Both the position numbers and the translations under genes were made by a program. DNA of 64,000 nt, taken from Synechococcus sp. HK01-R. Lineage in GTDB: Bacteria > Cyanobacteriota > Cyanobacteriia > PCC-6307 > Cyanobiaceae. The notes under the pieces are model-generated. The model did not search any database. It had not been told where the DNA came from and saw nothing but the letters and a program-made list of their open reading frames with translations. Below, in pieces: positions 57,769-64,000 of the stretch. The stretch spans positions 2,108,001 to 2,172,000 of the forward strand of contig NZ_CP059059.1 in NCBI RefSeq assembly GCF_014217855.1, given 5' to 3'. How positions within the stretch are numbered: the first letter of the stretch is position 1; each line of letters starts with the position of its first letter.

Positions 57769-58263
57769 ATGGCAAACAGCAACGGTAAGTTTCATCTCGA
57801 TTCACCGGCCTTTCACAATGGCGATCTCATCCCCGCCATCCACGCTGCCGACAGTCTCAATCTCTCTCCCCCCCTGCGCTGGGCAGGCGCTCCCACGGGG
57901 ACGAGTAGTTTCTCCTTGATCGTTGATGACCCGGATGTTCCTGCTGGGCCTTGGGTGCACTGGGTTCTCTTCAACATTCCTGCCGATCAACGCTCGCTGA
58001 CGGCCGCTCAGCCCCAATCGCTGCAACTGTCCAATGGCGCACGCCATGGCAGCTGCTGGGGAATCAACCGCTATCAGCGCATTGGTTATCAAGGTCCGTT
58101 CCCGCCCAATGGGGAGCTGCACCGTTATGTCTTTCAGATCGCTGCCCTCGATTCCCATCTGCCCTTGCCAGCAGGCAGCACGGTGTCGGCCCTGCGGACA
58201 GCCATGCAGCCCCATGTGCTCGCGGAAGCCAGCCTGACCGGTCTCTACGGCCGCAGCACCTAA
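57769..58263 (+). CDS. YbhB/YbcL-type PEBP protein
   Basis: A 164-residue phosphatidylethanolamine-binding-fold protein recognised from LSPPLRWAGAPTGTSSFSLI, DDPDVPAGPWVHWVLFNIP and GPFPPNGELHRYVFQIAALD. Bacterial members are soluble and of unclear ligand. The start is the ATG at 57769, downstream of a longer in-frame opening at 57736. No leader peptide. Confidence 0.93.
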   Translation: MANSNGKFHLDSPAFHNGDLIPAIHAADSLNLSPPLRWAGAPTGTSSFSLIVDDPDVPAGPWVHWVLFNIPADQRSLTAAQPQSLQLSNGARHGSCWGINRYQRIGYQGPFPPNGELHRYVFQIAALDSHLPLPAGSTVSALRTAMQPHVLAEASLTGLYGRST

Positions 58264-58352
58264 AGGACACCCCTTCTTTTCAGGAAGGCTGAAGCCGAGC
58301 CGCAGGAGGCGTTGATTGGATCATCACGGTCAAACAATCGTCATGACAGCCA

Positions 58353-58508
58353 GTGTTCTCGACATCCAACCATGACCCCGCTGCAGCCAACGTGGGCTGG
58401 TTTCTGCTCGGATTGCTCCTACTCCAATCGTTCAGTGCGTCGTCGTCATCAAAGGGGCTGAATCGCAGGCAGACGCGACGACGACGCGGTTGCGACGCGA
58501 AGCAGTAG
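58353..58508 (+). CDS. Candidate small membrane protein, 51 aa
   Basis: In the 300-bp gap before the radical SAM gene, a frame starting with GTG at 58353 and ending with TAG at 58506-58508 encodes MFSTSNHDPAAANVGWFLLG, a hydrophobic stretch continuing to about residue 27, a Ser-rich part and a basic Arg-rich tail. One transmembrane helix with a positive cytoplasmic tail is plausible. Not supported by any recognised family; the remaining gap holds nothing else convincing. Confidence 0.35.
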   Translation: MFSTSNHDPAAANVGWFLLGLLLLQSFSASSSSKGLNRRQTRRRRGCDAKQ

Positions 58509-58565
58509 CGCCCCCATCCATCGGCCCATGCAGAGACCAGCCTTCCCTGAGAAACCAAGGGATTC

Positions 58566-60125
58566 ATGCGCGTGTTGTTGCTCTATCCGCAGTTCCCGAT
58601 CACTTTCTGGAGCCTGCATGGAGCGCTGGAATTACTGGGGAGGAAGGTGCTTCTGCCACCTCTAGGTCTGATCACCGTGGCGGCATTACTGCCAGAGCGC
58701 TGGGAGTTGCGACTGGTGGACACCAACATCCGTCCGGTGAGCCTCCAGGACTGGGCCTGGGCGGATCTGGTGATCGCCTCCGCCATGCTCGTGCAACGCC
58801 ATCACCTGGCGCAGCTCATTCGCAGCGCCAAGGAACACCAGCTACCGGTGGCCGTGGGTGGTCCCTTTGCCACGTCGACGCCGGATGCAGCGGAGTTAAG
58901 AGAGGCGGATTATCTGATCCTCGATGAAGGGGAAATCACGATCCCGCTGTTCTTGAAGGCCCTCGAACGAGGTCAGAAACAAGGACTATTTAAAGCGAGC
59001 GGTGAACGACCGGATGTGCAGACATCACCGATCCCACGTTTCGATCTACTCGACCAGCAGCACTACAGCCTGATGGCTGTGCAGTTCTCGAGGGGCTGCC
59101 CGTATCAATGCGAATTCTGCGACATTATTGTTCTCTACGGTCGCAAGCCTCGCACCAAGGAACCATCGCAGCTCTTGGCTGAATTCGACTGTTTATACCG
59201 CTTGGGATGGCGTGGCGAAATCTTCCTTGTTGATGACAATTTCATCGGCAACAAACGCAATGTGAAGCGGCTGCTGCCAGTGCTTCAGCACTGGCAGCGC
59301 ATCCACAACTGGCCCTTCAGCTTCACCACCGAAGCCTCCCTGGATCTCGCACAAGATGAGGAGCTAATGATCGCCATGGCGATGGCAGGCTTCAAGCGTG
59401 TATTTCTCGGGATTGAAACTCCCGATCAAAACAGTCTCAAACTCACACACAAAGATCAGAACACACGCCACCCCCTAGACCAGGCTGTCGTTGCCATCAC
59501 CGCCTATGGCCTGGAGGTGATGGCCGGATTCATCCTGGGCTTTGATGGCGAAACAAGCGGAGCCGGAGATCGCATCGTGCAGTTCATTGAACGCACCGGG
59601 ATCCCCCTCGCCATGGTGGGCATCCTCATTGCGCTCCCGAACACCGCCCTGTGGGATCGACTGCAAAAGGAAGGACGGCTGCTGGAGAGCAGCGATGGAT
59701 TTGATCAGGGGGTGCAGACCCACCTGCTCAACTTCCGCACGCAGCGGCCGATGCCGGAGATTGCTGGGGAGTTTCTTGAGGCCTTCTCCGCTCTCTATGA
59801 CCCTCACGCCTATCTCGAGCGGGTGTATCGCTACTGTTGCGCCCTTGATGCGGGCCGACGACGCATCAGCAGCGATCAGCGTCAAGGCCGGAATTGGAAT
59901 CAAGGCTCGGTGCTACTGCGTGGGCTGACCATTCTCTGCTGGCGCCAAGGGCTCCGACGCAAGACGCGCTGGCTGTTCTGGAAACGCTTGATTCAAATCA
60001 GCACACAGCATTCTCTGGTGCTGGGGGAATATCTCTGGCTCTTGATGCTCAATGAACATTTCATCTCCTATCAAGCAAGCATGAAAGATCAGGTGCAACA
60101 GCAGCTCAAACTACTTGCCACCTGA
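58566..60125 (+). CDS. B12-binding-domain radical SAM protein
   Basis: A 519-residue protein with an N-terminal cobalamin-binding-like Rossmann domain (MRVLLLYPQF, LVDTNIRPVSL, VAVGGPFAT) and a radical SAM domain whose cluster motif CPYQCEFC gives Cys178, Cys182 and Cys185. A C-terminal helical region follows (DUF4070-like). Related proteins modify hopanoids, chlorophyll-like molecules or lipids; substrate unknown. No partner genes of a known pathway are adjacent. Confidence 0.88.
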   Translation: MRVLLLYPQFPITFWSLHGALELLGRKVLLPPLGLITVAALLPERWELRLVDTNIRPVSLQDWAWADLVIASAMLVQRHHLAQLIRSAKEHQLPVAVGGPFATSTPDAAELREADYLILDEGEITIPLFLKALERGQKQGLFKASGERPDVQTSPIPRFDLLDQQHYSLMAVQFSRGCPYQCEFCDIIVLYGRKPRTKEPSQLLAEFDCLYRLGWRGEIFLVDDNFIGNKRNVKRLLPVLQHWQRIHNWPFSFTTEASLDLAQDEELMIAMAMAGFKRVFLGIETPDQNSLKLTHKDQNTRHPLDQAVVAITAYGLEVMAGFILGFDGETSGAGDRIVQFIERTGIPLAMVGILIALPNTALWDRLQKEGRLLESSDGFDQGVQTHLLNFRTQRPMPEIAGEFLEAFSALYDPHAYLERVYRYCCALDAGRRRISSDQRQGRNWNQGSVLLRGLTILCWRQGLRRKTRWLFWKRLIQISTQHSLVLGEYLWLLMLNEHFISYQASMKDQVQQQLKLLAT

Positions 60126-60271
60126 CTACAGGCATCTCTGCACACAAAAAGAAGATGCCAAGGGGTGCACAGCGAATGTCCTGTCATGAAGCAACGATGA
60201 GGCAGTATCGCTTCACATGAATTTCTGAAAACAAATTACGCCGATTATCACGAGGCTCAGCCAATTCACCC

Positions 60272-60448
60272 ATGGCCCAACAGCATCACGACGATGAGCT
60301 CAGCAAGCTGATCGCCTGGTTTGATGACCGAGACCCGGAAGCGGAAGCCTGGCTGAAAGACATGGCCGATCGCATCTTCATCCGTGCCTCCTTGGATCGG
60401 CTTTGCCAGACCCTGGAACAGCCTTCTTACCAATGGCCTGCGGAGTGA
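60272..60448 (+). CDS. Small acidic hypothetical protein, 58 aa
   Basis: Starts at the ATG at 60272 (MAQQHHDDELSKLIAWFDDR) and runs to a TGA at 60446-60448. Acidic and helical with WF and ADRIF-type segments. It reads like a typical small conserved cyanobacterial protein; the last 22 bp overlap the convergent GGDEF gene. No family recognised. Confidence 0.6.
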   Translation: MAQQHHDDELSKLIAWFDDRDPEAEAWLKDMADRIFIRASLDRLCQTLEQPSYQWPAE

Positions 60449-61464
60449 GCCGCGGCCATTGAAGGAATGCCATCGCGCAATTCAACGATCGCTCCATTGC
60501 CTTGAAGCCGCGCCAGTTCCAGCGCTTGTTCCGAGCGATGCACCAGAGCATCAAACCCCTCATCATCAACATGATTCAGGGCGAGGCCAGCAACCGGCAA
60601 CATGCGATAGCCGGGGGGCGCAACTCCGAGGTCCAGGGTCGCCAACATCTGTTGAAACGTTCGAGCCAGCTCGAGACCTTCATCCGCATTGGCCAGTGGC
60701 AACAAAAGCGCAAAGCGATCGGCTTGAACGTGGGCGACAAAATCCTCGGGTCGGCAATGGCTGGCGATGGCACCGGCAACCTCCTGCAAAAAGCGATCTC
60801 CCTGTTCGTGGCCACAACATCGATTGATGGCGCGGAAGTTGTTGAGGTCGAGGAGTAACAGGGCAAGAGGACGCTCTGCGTTGAGCGCGCTCTGCCACTC
60901 CTTGCGTCCCACGCGAAGCAGCTGACCCAGGGTGGGAAGACCGGTCACCGGGCAGAGCAGGTGCTGTTCATGCCGCTCCAAAGCCAGGCTGACCAGGTCA
61001 GCAAGCCAGCGCAACTGTTGCAGCTGACGATCACTGGGCTGATGGGGTGCACGATGATCTAAGACACAGAGAGTGCCGAGACGTCCTCCGGAAGGCCCCT
61101 GAAGCACTGCTGCGGCATAGAAACGCACCCCCAGGGGATGACTCACCAGCGGGTTATCCCGAAAGCGGGGATCAATCGCGGCATCGGGCACCACGAAAAG
61201 ATCCGCATCAGCCTCAATCGCCATGGAACAAAAGGACAACTCGCGAGGAATGGCCTCCAAATCACAGCCGTGACCCAGCAGAGGTTTCTGCTGATCGGCC
61301 TCCACCATCGACACCATCGCAATCGGAGTCGCCATACAGCTACTGGCGAGTTTGACCAACAACGCCAAGGCTGGATCATGCTCCAAGCCCGCACGATCGA
61401 GCCGTCGCAGCTCTCGCAAACGGCGAGTTTCCCGCCCTGTTCGTACAACTGATGCACAAGCCAT
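60427..61464 (-). CDS. GAF-GGDEF protein with degenerate active site
   Basis: A 345-residue cytosolic signalling protein. GAF domain at about 30-160 (PIAMVSMVEADQQ, FCSMAI, FYAAAVLQ) followed by a GGDEF domain at about 170-335. The signature GGDEF is replaced by QADRF at residues 247-251, while Asp206 (LLLDLNNF) is kept. This suggests loss of diguanylate cyclase activity, leaving a GTP or partner-binding role. The CPVTGLPTLG start of the domain is intact. Confidence 0.9.
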   Translation of the reverse strand: MACASVVRTGRETRRLRELRRLDRAGLEHDPALALLVKLASSCMATPIAMVSMVEADQQKPLLGHGCDLEAIPRELSFCSMAIEADADLFVVPDAAIDPRFRDNPLVSHPLGVRFYAAAVLQGPSGGRLGTLCVLDHRAPHQPSDRQLQQLRWLADLVSLALERHEQHLLCPVTGLPTLGQLLRVGRKEWQSALNAERPLALLLLDLNNFRAINRCCGHEQGDRFLQEVAGAIASHCRPEDFVAHVQADRFALLLPLANADEGLELARTFQQMLATLDLGVAPPGYRMLPVAGLALNHVDDEGFDALVHRSEQALELARLQGNGAIVELRDGIPSMAAAHSAGHW

Positions 61465-61591
61465 GTCGCACCTCCCAATCGCCCCAAATCAAAACTAGGA
61501 GCAGAGTTTCGACCGCCGAAACGGGAGAGCCCCATGCGGGGACAAGCTTCACTGAGGCTTTGCTGAGTGAACGATGCCGGCGGGCCGAGAC

Positions 61592-61795
61592 CTAAGCCGA
61601 TCGGGACTGATCAAGGGACGATTCCAGCAAATACGCGGCAAGATTGCTCAGGGATCGACCTTCAAGTTGACTGCGCTCGATGAGGGCATTGAGGATTGAA
61701 AAGGGCAACGTCACCGTGAGCCGTTGACTCGAGCGAAAGGCAGCACGATCGGTCATCCGTCGATCGTCAAGGGAAGTGGCCATACAGAGCCTCAT
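61592..61795 (-). CDS. Second ribbon-helix-helix protein
   Basis: A 67-residue protein with RLTVTLPFSILNALIERS and EGRSLSNLAAYLLESSL (residues 25-61), clearly similar to the ribbon-helix-helix protein at 54806-55066. Likely a DNA-binding regulator; no partner toxin is adjacent. Alternative starts at residue 5 or 14 would make a protein of about 60 residues. Confidence 0.7.
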   Translation of the reverse strand: MRLCMATSLDDRRMTDRAAFRSSQRLTVTLPFSILNALIERSQLEGRSLSNLAAYLLESSLDQSRSA

Positions 61796-61944
61796 GCAGT
61801 TGATGGCCTGAGCTTGTAACTCCGAATAACCCGATCACAATCTCCCAAAACAGGGCATCCCATTAGTTGGATCGGTATAAACACTTAGGGGATCAAAAAT
61901 CCCCGATCTAACAAATTCATGTTTTGCATCGTAGCAGCAGGGTC

Positions 61945-61960
61945 GGCCCATCCATGGGCC
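61945..61960. promoter_or_regulatory. Inverted repeat upstream of the response-regulator gene
   Basis: Perfect seven-base arms GGCCCAT/ATGGGCC with a two-base spacer, 52 bp upstream of the response-regulator start. A candidate protein-binding site. A second hairpin-like repeat (GGGGAT ... ATCCCC, about 61889-61905) lies nearby. Both are only structural observations. Confidence 0.4.
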
Positions 61961-62012
61961 ATTGCTTTCAATGCCCCCAGTGACTAGACCGAAGAGATCG
62001 AAGGATCTGCCC

Positions 62013-62624
62013 ATGAAGGCACTTGTCCTTGATGACCACCGCATGGTGGGGCAAGCTCTTGCCGCTCTACTCAGGGAAGTGGCAGGGGTGCAGGTTCTCG
62101 GTGCCTGCAGCAGCGTGCAGGAATGCAGCTCGCTGATTGCTAAGCACAAACCCAACCTTCTGGTGGTGGATGTGAAGCTGAAAGGAGAAAATTATCGGGA
62201 TGCTGTCGACCTGCTGCACCAACACCAACCGAAGGCGCAGCTTTTGTTCGTAACAGCTCTCGGCAACAAGTTTCGCCCCCCGGTCGAACTCCAACCGTTC
62301 ACCGTTGCCGTGGTTGACAAAGCCTGCGCCTGGACGTCGTTATTGGATGCGGTCGAACAATGGCGCCGCCTTCATCAGCAACCCATCGATCAACCAACGA
62401 TCAAGCAAATGCGTTTAATTGAAACACTGGCCCCGCGCGAAAGAAAACTTGTTCTGAAGCTCGGTCGCGGCATGCTCAACAAAGAAATAGCCAAGGATTT
62501 ACAACTTAAAGAAGATACGATCAAAACCTATCGAAAGCAGGTTGCCTTGAAGCTAGGGGTTAGCGGTCCTCAATTGATTCGCCTGGCAACTCTCTATCGA
62601 AGCTGGTGCCTGAATGCAGGCTAA
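62013..62624 (+). CDS. Response regulator, NarL/LuxR family
   Basis: A 203-residue two-component regulator. Receiver domain with acidic pair Asp7-Asp8, phospho-acceptor Asp53 (LLVVDVKL), Thr81 and Lys103 (VVDKACAW), then a LuxR-type helix-turn-helix (about 141-185: LAPRERKLVLKLG, NKEIAKDLQLKEDTIKTYRK). The start at 62013 fits the receiver N-terminus. Its 3' 65 bp overlap the convergent kinase gene, the likely partner. Confidence 0.93.
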   Translation: MKALVLDDHRMVGQALAALLREVAGVQVLGACSSVQECSSLIAKHKPNLLVVDVKLKGENYRDAVDLLHQHQPKAQLLFVTALGNKFRPPVELQPFTVAVVDKACAWTSLLDAVEQWRRLHQQPIDQPTIKQMRLIETLAPRERKLVLKLGRGMLNKEIAKDLQLKEDTIKTYRKQVALKLGVSGPQLIRLATLYRSWCLNAG

Positions 62625-63693
62625 AACAAGGTAAATCGAGCAGAATTTCAGCTCCCCCGATGGTTGAAGAACAACCGAGAGCGACTCGGCCACCATTGGC
62701 TCGCGTAAAAGCCTGCACGGTTAACAAACCGAGTCCCATCCCATCGGGCTTCGAACTCATCAAAACCAGATCCTGAAGGTTTCGGGTCTTTAGTCCAGGA
62801 CCGCTATCGGCAACGCTCAGGTGCACCCTTCCCTGTCTCGAGCACAAGCGCACTTCCAAATAACGATGACCAGGATCACTCTTCAACAGTGCTTCGCGAG
62901 CATTGGTTAGAAGATTACGCAAAACCATGACCATTTGAGATCGGTCCAAGTTCACCAGCAGAGGCGAAGACGGCAGATCTACACTCAAACCAATGGACTC
63001 CGAGTCTCGGATCGTCTTCATCGCAGCCAAGCAATCGCGAACGCAAGCAATCAGATCCCAAGGAGCAGGGCTGATCGAGCGTCGATGCGACAAGCGCACC
63101 ATCGCCTGCACCGCCGTCTCGATCTCAACCCCAGCCTGAAACATGATCTGCAACCCAGAGCGCAGGGCATCCGGATCACTTTCGAGTGCCTCGGATTCCA
63201 GCTTGTGGAGCAGCAGACGAACTTGCAACTGCAACTGAGCGAGCGGCTGGCGCAGCTCATGGCTGAGCAGGCTCATCTGCAAACTCTGATTTAACTTGCT
63301 CTGAAGTTGATTCCGTTGAGCCTGGAGCTGGTTTTTCTGCCGCATGGTTCGTTTGCGCAGCTCCGCAATCCATACCAATCCAGTCAGCGCAAGCGGGCGC
63401 ATCAGCAGATCAAAGCCGGGATACAGAACAAGCACCCCAGCATCGAGAAGAATCGCTAGCCCCGAATAAACGTAGAAACTCAACCCCACAAGCAACACTT
63501 GCAAGGGGCCGAGCAGCATGGCCCCAAGCACGACGGGCAAAAAACACCAGTCGAGCCAGGTGTGTTCATGGGTTCCCCCGGACCAATAGGTGATGAAGAT
63601 GATCAAAGCCGTTGAGAGGCTCAGGGCCAGTGTCATGGCCCAGTCAGCCAGCCCATGCCCAGGACGCCAGCGGGCCATCCATATCTGAGACAT
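62560..63693 (-). CDS. Sensor histidine kinase
   Basis: A 377-residue kinase with an N-terminal membrane region of about five short helices (residues 20-110), a coiled-coil linker rich in Gln/Asn, dimerisation H-box LLSHELRQPLAQL with His145 and an ATPase with LLTNAREALLKS, VADSGPGL and GMGLGLLTV. No periplasmic domain, so it probably senses a membrane or cytoplasmic cue. Convergent with and overlapping the response-regulator gene by 65 bp. ATG at 63678 is an alternative start. Confidence 0.93.
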   Translation of the reverse strand: MSQIWMARWRPGHGLADWAMTLALSLSTALIIFITYWSGGTHEHTWLDWCFLPVVLGAMLLGPLQVLLVGLSFYVYSGLAILLDAGVLVLYPGFDLLMRPLALTGLVWIAELRKRTMRQKNQLQAQRNQLQSKLNQSLQMSLLSHELRQPLAQLQLQVRLLLHKLESEALESDPDALRSGLQIMFQAGVEIETAVQAMVRLSHRRSISPAPWDLIACVRDCLAAMKTIRDSESIGLSVDLPSSPLLVNLDRSQMVMVLRNLLTNAREALLKSDPGHRYLEVRLCSRQGRVHLSVADSGPGLKTRNLQDLVLMSSKPDGMGLGLLTVQAFTRANGGRVALGCSSTIGGAEILLDLPCFSLHSGTSFDRELPGESIEDR

Positions 63694-63823
63694 CAGCCCA
63701 CTCGAGGTTGCGCCACCTTGAGCACTAAACCATCAGAGTGCAATCCCAGCTTGATGGTTGAACACTTTCAGGATGAGCGCGTCCGCTGCAACCCATTGCT
63801 GGGGCAGCGTGATGCTGCCTGCT

Positions 63824-64000
63824 TCAAGCCAACCCCAGGGCCGCTTCAATCGTCGCCACCTTGAGTCGCATCCGCAGCACGGCGTCGGGATTCAGGCTGA
63901 GGGAATCAATGCCCTCCCCGACGAGGAACTCGGCGATCGAAGGGTGATCACTCGGCGCCTGCCCGCAGAGACCCACCGGCTTGCCATTGCGCTTGGCCGC
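63824..64000 (-). CDS. ppsA: Phosphoenolpyruvate synthase, C-terminal end
   Basis: Only the last 59 codons are in the window, ending at TGA 63824-63826. The visible sequence contains NGKPVGLCGQAPSDHP and FLVGEGIDSLSLNPDAVLRM, the conserved PEP-binding end of PpsA/PPDK-type enzymes. PpsA converts pyruvate to PEP in gluconeogenesis. The gene extends beyond the window. Confidence 0.88.
   Translation of the reverse strand, partial: AAKRNGKPVGLCGQAPSDHPSIAEFLVGEGIDSLSLNPDAVLRMRLKVATIEAALGLA

Noticed and set aside
58280-58567. A 95-residue minus-strand open frame ahead of the radical SAM gene
   Set aside because: No domain or plausible start context, low-complexity composition, and it overlaps a better small plus-strand candidate.

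Overview
The window reads as chromosome of a marine picocyanobacterium of the Synechococcus (alpha-cyanobacterial) type. The basis is its high GC content, cyanobacteria-specific families (DUF1816, DUF760, DUF1350, DUF4336, DUF3721), a solanesyl-type prenyl synthase with the UbiD/MenB/MenD quinone set, a pstS gene beside a PtrA-like CRP-family regulator, ComB, and cell-wall and glycogen genes arranged as short leaderless-looking operons. The lineage call is inference from gene content. No rRNA genes, insertion sequences, prophage genes or CRISPR arrays were seen; one tRNA (Pro, GGG) is present.

Region 1 (1-13.6 kb) is core housekeeping: dnaE (3' end cut off by the window start, no intein at the usual cyanobacterial site), gatA, a DUF1816 gene, rlmB with a long repetitive basic N-terminus, mini-RNase III, a STAS protein, carA and trpD on the minus strand; then an ABC exporter, small membrane proteins and msrA on the plus strand. 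Region 2 (13.5-15.6 kb) is a phosphate module: tRNA-Pro, a PtrA-like regulator and pstS with a candidate Pho box. Region 3 (15.6-40.3 kb) is dense metabolism: DEDDh exonuclease, Bcp peroxiredoxin, acs, a HAD phosphatase, polyprenyl synthase, murI, amidase, nitrilase, comB, ubiD, aroA, an MnmC-like methyltransferase, glmU, murF, glgA, an L,D-transpeptidase, menB, menD, lepB and conserved cyanobacterial proteins.

Region 4 (40.4-42.3 kb) is an accessory metal-related cluster (DUF305, DUF3721, PepSY-like, DUF411) with a His/Met-rich exported protein, probably for copper or a similar metal. Region 5 (42.6-50.5 kb) holds rsmE, a P2-type cation ATPase, two exported proteins of unknown function convergent with an alternative sigma factor, and a run of small Cys-rich and DUF proteins ending in a phosphoribosyltransferase.

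Region 6 (50.5-55.1 kb) is the most interesting part: a peptide-secretion system of an HlyD-type adaptor and a C39-peptidase ABC transporter, preceded by two small genes whose N-termini are alignable double-glycine leaders. One mature product has an eight-residue repeat three times over, the other is Arg/Gly-rich. Each peptide gene is followed by a terminator-like hairpin, and a ribbon-helix-helix gene is divergent from the locus. The DNA here is visibly more A/T-rich than the surroundings. The layout resembles microcin export and the PteB/EbfE/EbfG system that controls biofilm formation in Synechococcus elongatus; no modification enzyme is present.

Region 7 (55.1-64 kb) is stress and signalling: cyclopropane-fatty-acid synthase, Hsp20, a double SpoIIAA-like protein, a PEBP protein, a B12-type radical SAM protein, a GAF-GGDEF protein with a degenerate active site, a second ribbon-helix-helix protein related to the first, a response regulator and histidine kinase that overlap tail to tail, and the 3' end of ppsA.
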